Below, in pieces: positions 63,299 through 64,000 of a DNA stretch of 64,000 nt. The position numbers and the translations under genes are program-made. A model generated the notes under the pieces. That model was not told the origin of the DNA. It saw only the letters and a list, made by a program, of their open reading frames with translations, and did no database searches. The DNA lies in assembly GCF_001757355.1 (NCBI RefSeq), contig NZ_MINO01000019.1, positions 1 through 64,000 of the forward strand, in the 5' to 3' direction. The DNA is from Sphingobium phenoxybenzoativorans (GTDB lineage Bacteria; Pseudomonadota; Alphaproteobacteria; Sphingomonadales; Sphingomonadaceae). The first letter of the stretch is position 1, and every line of letters starts with the position of its first letter.

Positions 63299-64000
63299 TC
63301 ACCGCACCACAAACCGCACCTGGTCCACGATCCGGCCTGAAGGATCGGCCAGCGCCAGCCGGTGCGCGCCCGGTCCGGCCAATATCTGCGGCCGCGCATC
63401 GGCTTCGCCCAGGTCGCGATTGTCGAGCAGCAGCCGGTGCCCCGCCACCAGCCCCGTCACCTCCGCGCCCAGCCGTTGCCGGTCGATGGGAATGTCCGGG
63501 TCCAGCGCATAGACGCTGCCATTGACCGGATTGACGATGCGCGGGCGGCGCGCGGCCTCCGGCGCGAAGGCCAGCGCCGGCTGGCCTGTCCCCTTCACGA
63601 ACCATTCGTCCCGCTGCGGCTCTATGCTGTTCTGAAAGGCGACCCGCCGCTGCTCCATGCCGTCCGGGCGCGGCGGGGTCTGCCCCGGCTGCCCGGCATG
63701 CAGCGCCAGCATCACGTCGCGCCACACCGGGGCCGCGCCGCTGGTGCCCGACACCGCCTTCATCGAATCCCCCTCCAGATTGCCGACCCACACGGCGACG
63801 GTGAAGCGGTCGGAATAACCCACGCACCAATTATCGCGCATCGCCTTCGACGTGCCGGTCTTGACCGCCGTCCAGAAGGGCAGGCGCAGCGCGGAATCGA
63901 CGCCGAAGGTGCGGGTGCGCGCCGAGGCGTCGGACAATATGTCGGATATGATCCATGCGGCCTGCGGTGACACGATGCCGCGCGGCGCGTCATGCCCCTC
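63299..64000 (-). CDS. pbpC: Penicillin-binding protein 1C, C-terminal part
   Basis: The last 233 residues of a class A penicillin-binding protein; the rest lies beyond the right edge. The transpeptidase K-T-G motif is in FWTAVKTGTSKAMRDNWCVG, followed by YSDRFTVAVWVGNLEGDSM. A C-terminal BiPBP_C domain follows (RIVNPVNGSVYALDPDIPID, then HRLALADPSGRIVDQVRFVV). This layout is specific for PbpC rather than MrcA. The frame is open to the edge. Confidence 0.9.
   Translation of the reverse strand, partial: EGHDAPRGIVSPQAAWIISDILSDASARTRTFGVDSALRLPFWTAVKTGTSKAMRDNWCVGYSDRFTVAVWVGNLEGDSMKAVSGTSGAAPVWRDVMLALHAGQPGQTPPRPDGMEQRRVAFQNSIEPQRDEWFVKGTGQPALAFAPEAARRPRIVNPVNGSVYALDPDIPIDRQRLGAEVTGLVAGHRLLLDNRDLGEADARPQILAGPGAHRLALADPSGRIVDQVRFVVR

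Overview
The window is a stretch of high-GC chromosome from an alphaproteobacterium, most likely a sphingomonad (Sphingobium, Sphingomonas or Novosphingobium type). The evidence is the gene content (AsmA, MmcB, DUF1491, HPF long form, MetX/MetW, FtsEX next to a zinc-ribbon gene). Further evidence is a Caulobacter-like gene order around hemE and the PpsR-family gene ('RP001'). Almost everything is housekeeping. I see no prophage, insertion sequence, integrase or CRISPR array.

Layout. 1-8.9 kb: partial ribD, an anchored coiled-coil protein, a candidate small RNA, tonB, gltX, nadE, prs, an AraC/VOC pair and hisN. 8.9-16 kb: a large AsmA protein, rpmI-rplT, a GIY-YIG gene sitting inside a split palindromic repeat, and pheST. 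16-24 kb: a low-GC gene of unknown function, an aldose-epimerase-like gene, a FrnE-type DsbA protein, prfC, small envelope genes and a metX-GNAT-metW operon. 24-31.5 kb: hisC-tyrC, then ftsE-ftsX-ydcF-plsC-phytase on the minus strand, a divergent zinc-ribbon gene and tRNA-Leu(GAG). 32-38 kb: the segregation and tRNA-modification operon DUF6489-mnmE-mnmG-rsmG-parA-parB with three parS sites. 38-44 kb: a hydrolase and an oxidoreductase, then rho-ABM-terC and hemE-hemJ on the minus strand. 43.85-44.10 kb: a 254-bp AT-rich-to-GC intergenic region between hemE and the PpsR-family gene. It holds DnaA boxes, a perfect TTAA-N7-TTAA (CtrA-type) site and six GANTC sites, and I call it the probable replication origin. 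44-54 kb: PpsR-maf-aroE-coaE-dnaQ, hpf, ptsN, thioesterase, DUF1491, SleB hydrolase, mmcB, ankyrin, SCO1, YcgN and YgjP-type metalloprotease. 54-64 kb: a small accessory islet with an orphan ParD, then PBP1a, a secreted protein, a CPA1 antiporter, a complete ParDE pair, msrB, an aldehyde dehydrogenase and partial pbpC.

How it fits together. Genes on both sides of the proposed origin read mostly away from it, and parABS lies about 8-12 kb away, as in Caulobacter. Three families of intergenic palindromes (A: GTGCTCCTGCGAAAGCAGGA type; B: CGTCATTCCCGCG type; C: TCGACAAGCTCAG/GAACGGA type) recur through the window. Most copies sit just past a gene's 3' end. The most unusual signals are the origin architecture, a free-standing two-hairpin RNA at 0.86-0.95 kb, the GIY-YIG gene bracketed by the halves of a family B repeat, and an orphan ParD antitoxin whose best start codon reads ACG. 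No intergenic stretch exceeds 300 bases.
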